From the NCBI GenBank assembly GCA_003218615.1, contig QHOD01000007.1, positions 1 to 17,377 on the forward strand: DNA of 17,377 bases. Reading direction: 5' to 3'. This document shows, in pieces, positions 15,760-17,377 of the stretch. Numbering within the stretch: position 1 is the stretch's first letter; each line of letters begins with the position of its first letter. The notes beneath the pieces were generated by a model. That model had not been told where the DNA came from. It did not search any database and saw only the letters and a program-made list of their open reading frames with translations. The DNA is from Verrucomicrobiota bacterium (GTDB lineage: Bacteria; Verrucomicrobiota; Verrucomicrobiia; Chthoniobacterales; UBA10450). The translations under genes were made by a program, and so were the position numbers.

Positions 15760-15817
15760 GTTAAATCGTTACATCGTCGAAGCGTAAATCCGGTGTAACG
15801 GTGCAACGTTTTTAACC
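15760..15817. repeat. Phased octamer array with orientation switch
   Basis: Six consecutive 8-base units start exactly every 8 bases at 15760, 15768, 15776, 15784, 15792 and 15800: GTTAAATC, GTTACATC, GTCGAAGC, GTAAATCC, GGTGTAAC, GGTGCAAC. A final GTTTTTAACC completes the element. The first four are in one orientation; in reverse complement the last three read GTTACACC, GTTGCACC and GGTTAAAAAC. The two halves could therefore pair into a hairpin. It fills the region between the response regulator and cysE and may lie in the cysE leader. Confidence 0.65.
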
Positions 15818-15881
15818 GATCACGGGTGGCTTGCCCACAGTTTCGCTTTTGTTCACTGAGAAGCGGGCGCATATTTCAGTA

Positions 15882-16808
15882 ATGGATTTGACGACGCGTG
15901 ACGCGGTTGATGAACTGCTTCAGACCTATAGCGAAACCGGCGGCATAAATTACCTCGACGCTGCCGCGATGCTCCCTTCGCGCCTTGCTATCGAAGCCGC
16001 TTGCGCCGAGCTGATGAGCTTGATGTTTCCCGGGTTTCGTAGCGAAGCTCTGGTCAGCTCTGAAGATTTAGCCGAGACGACGCGCGCTCGAATGAGAAGC
16101 TTGCACGCGCGCCTGAAAACCGAGATTTGCAGAAGCCTCGGCAAAATCCCACCTCATGAAGCGACTGAAGCAAAAGCCGAGGAGTTTTTGGCATGTTTCA
16201 TGTCAAAGCTGCCCCAGGTACGTAAGACGCTTTGGACGGACATTGACGCAGCCTACGAAGGCGATCCGGCGGCGCAAAGCTATGAGGAAATCATCCTGGC
16301 TTATCCCGCGCTCGAAGCGATTGCGATCCAACGCATGGCGCATGAACTTTACTTGACAGGGCTTCCGTTGATTCCGCGCATCATGACTGAATGGGCCCAC
16401 AGCCGCACCGGAATCGATATTCATCCGGGAGCAAAAATTGGCTCACATTTTTTTATCGATCACGGGACGGGTGTTGTGATCGGCGAGACCACTGAAATCG
16501 GTTCGCGGGTAAAACTTTATCACGGCGTCACCCTCGGTGCACGGAGTTTTCAAAAGGACGAGCACGGCAAAATCAAAAAAGGCGGGAAGCGTCATCCGAA
16601 AGTCGAGGATGACGTCACGATTTATCCGAACTCAACTGTGCTCGGCGGCAAAACCGTGATTGGCGCGCGCAGCACCATCGGCGGAAATGTTTTTCTAGTG
16701 CAGAGTGTTCCGCCGGATTCGCTCGTTTATTACGAAGAGAAACAGTTGCGCATCGTGCCAAAACGGCCGCCGAAAACCGATGGCCGCAGCGAAGGGTTCA
16801 CTGGATGA
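15882..16808 (+). CDS. cysE: Serine O-acetyltransferase
   Basis: CysE transfers acetyl from acetyl-CoA to serine, giving O-acetylserine for cysteine synthesis. From ATG 15882 the protein has 308 residues. The helical N-terminal domain (1-175) is followed by a left-handed beta-helix of hexapeptide repeats. Catalytic positions are present: Asp179 and His181 in TGIDIHPGAKIG and His194 in DHGTGVVIGE. RHPKVEDDVTI (237-247) is the second conserved block. The C-terminal tail is basic and longer than the minimal hexapeptide core. A TTG at 15831 would add 17 residues, but the ATG gives a start more typical of the family. It is followed after 64 bp by a cysteine desulfurase gene. No feedback-inhibition feature can be judged from sequence. 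Confidence 0.94.
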   Translation: MDLTTRDAVDELLQTYSETGGINYLDAAAMLPSRLAIEAACAELMSLMFPGFRSEALVSSEDLAETTRARMRSLHARLKTEICRSLGKIPPHEATEAKAEEFLACFMSKLPQVRKTLWTDIDAAYEGDPAAQSYEEIILAYPALEAIAIQRMAHELYLTGLPLIPRIMTEWAHSRTGIDIHPGAKIGSHFFIDHGTGVVIGETTEIGSRVKLYHGVTLGARSFQKDEHGKIKKGGKRHPKVEDDVTIYPNSTVLGGKTVIGARSTIGGNVFLVQSVPPDSLVYYEEKQLRIVPKRPPKTDGRSEGFTG

Positions 16809-16872
16809 GAAAGAGCCAGTCCTGTAGCCGCTTCGTTGTGCGAAGCGTCGTTGCAAGCAAGAGCACGAGAAG

Positions 16873-17377
16873 ATGATGATTTACCTTGATTACAACGCCA
16901 CGACGCCACTCTGCGATGAGGCGCGCGAGGCAATGCTGCCGTATCTCGATCGGCATTTCGGAAATCCATCGAGCGTGCATGCCGCGGGCCGCGAGGCGCG
17001 AGCGGCGATTGACGGTGCTCGCGACAAACTCGCCTCACTTTTGAACGTTAAACTGCACGAATTAATTTTCACCAGCGGCGGGACGGAATCCTGCAACCTG
17101 GCCGTGCTCGGCCTAGCACGATGTCGATCTTCACGTGGCGGTCACGTAATCTCGAACAAGGCTGAACACCACGCGGTGCTGAACGCGTTCGAGTATTTGG
17201 AGAAGCAGGAAGAATTTGAAGTGACGTGGCTCAATGTTTCCCGAAATGGAATTGTCGATCTTGATGAACTTGCCAGTTCGATCCGCCCCGAGACAAGACT
17301 CGTATCGATCATGACGGCGAATAACGAGACCGGCGTGATTCAGCCAATCCGTGAAATTTCGAAAATTTGCCGAGACC
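16873..17377 (+). CDS. Cysteine desulfurase (NifS/IscS family), 3' end beyond window
   Basis: This PLP-dependent class V aminotransferase-fold enzyme removes sulfur from cysteine for iron-sulfur clusters or thiolated tRNA. Only the first 168 residues are in the window, and the frame is open to the edge. Signatures: YLDYNATTP at the start, FGNPSSVHAAGREAR (29-43), FTSGGTESCNLAV (66-78), AEHHAV with the PLP-stacking histidine (98-102) and TANNETGVIQP (148-158). The PLP lysine and the catalytic cysteine loop lie past the edge, so IscS, SufS-like and NifS subtypes cannot be separated. The start is ATG 16873, directly followed by a second ATG; GAGAAG precedes it as a possible ribosome-binding site. 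Placement directly after cysE suggests that cysteine supply and sulfur mobilisation are expressed together. Confidence 0.95.
   Translation, partial: MMIYLDYNATTPLCDEAREAMLPYLDRHFGNPSSVHAAGREARAAIDGARDKLASLLNVKLHELIFTSGGTESCNLAVLGLARCRSSRGGHVISNKAEHHAVLNAFEYLEKQEEFEVTWLNVSRNGIVDLDELASSIRPETRLVSIMTANNETGVIQPIREISKICRD

Overview
The window looks like a chromosomal segment from a soil Verrucomicrobiota bacterium, probably Chthoniobacterales (Udaeobacter-like). This is an inference. The clues are a TPR protein with the RAW-L-ATCPD motif, a TIGR03067-type lipoprotein, a DUF2939 protein, moderately high GC, few clear Shine-Dalgarno sites, and intergenic arrays of short 7-9 nt units. I see no rRNA, tRNA, CRISPR, transposase or integrase gene. 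No gene-free stretch exceeds about 165 bp.

Layout. On the minus strand from the left edge are recG (its 3' end lies beyond the window), recJ, and an exported TPR protein. recJ and recG, two recombination-repair genes, are probably co-transcribed, with an inverted heptamer array between them. Two plus-strand envelope genes follow: the TIGR03067 lipoprotein and the DUF2939 protein. They converge with an 11 bp gap on a minus-strand bifunctional class A penicillin-binding protein. Further right on the minus strand are a CGWS glutaredoxin-like protein and an ECF sigma factor. The sigma factor is preceded by two tandem paralogous small proteins, each with a four-cysteine C-x2-C...C-x4-C module. The nearer paralogue ends 2 bp before the sigma start. 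Both paralogues carry the same ungapped 46 bp upstream element, containing an inverted repeat. This cluster is the least explained part of the window.

The right half is on the plus strand. After a small conserved-looking hypothetical gene comes a signalling cassette: a receiver-less CheB-CheR-coiled-coil-PAS protein, a PAS-PAS-HisKA_3 histidine kinase that overlaps it by 20 bp, and a NarL/FixJ-type response regulator. No chemoreceptor, CheA or CheW gene is present, so the output is more likely transcriptional than flagellar. The window ends with serine O-acetyltransferase (cysE) and the start of a cysteine desulfurase gene, which would respectively make the cysteine precursor and use cysteine as a sulfur donor.

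Repeats. Three intergenic elements (recJ-recG, PBP-glutaredoxin, response regulator-cysE) share one design: short 7-, 8- or 8/9-nt units in one orientation, then similar units in the opposite orientation. The sequences differ but the architecture matches. They and the sigma/zinc-module cluster are the main leads.
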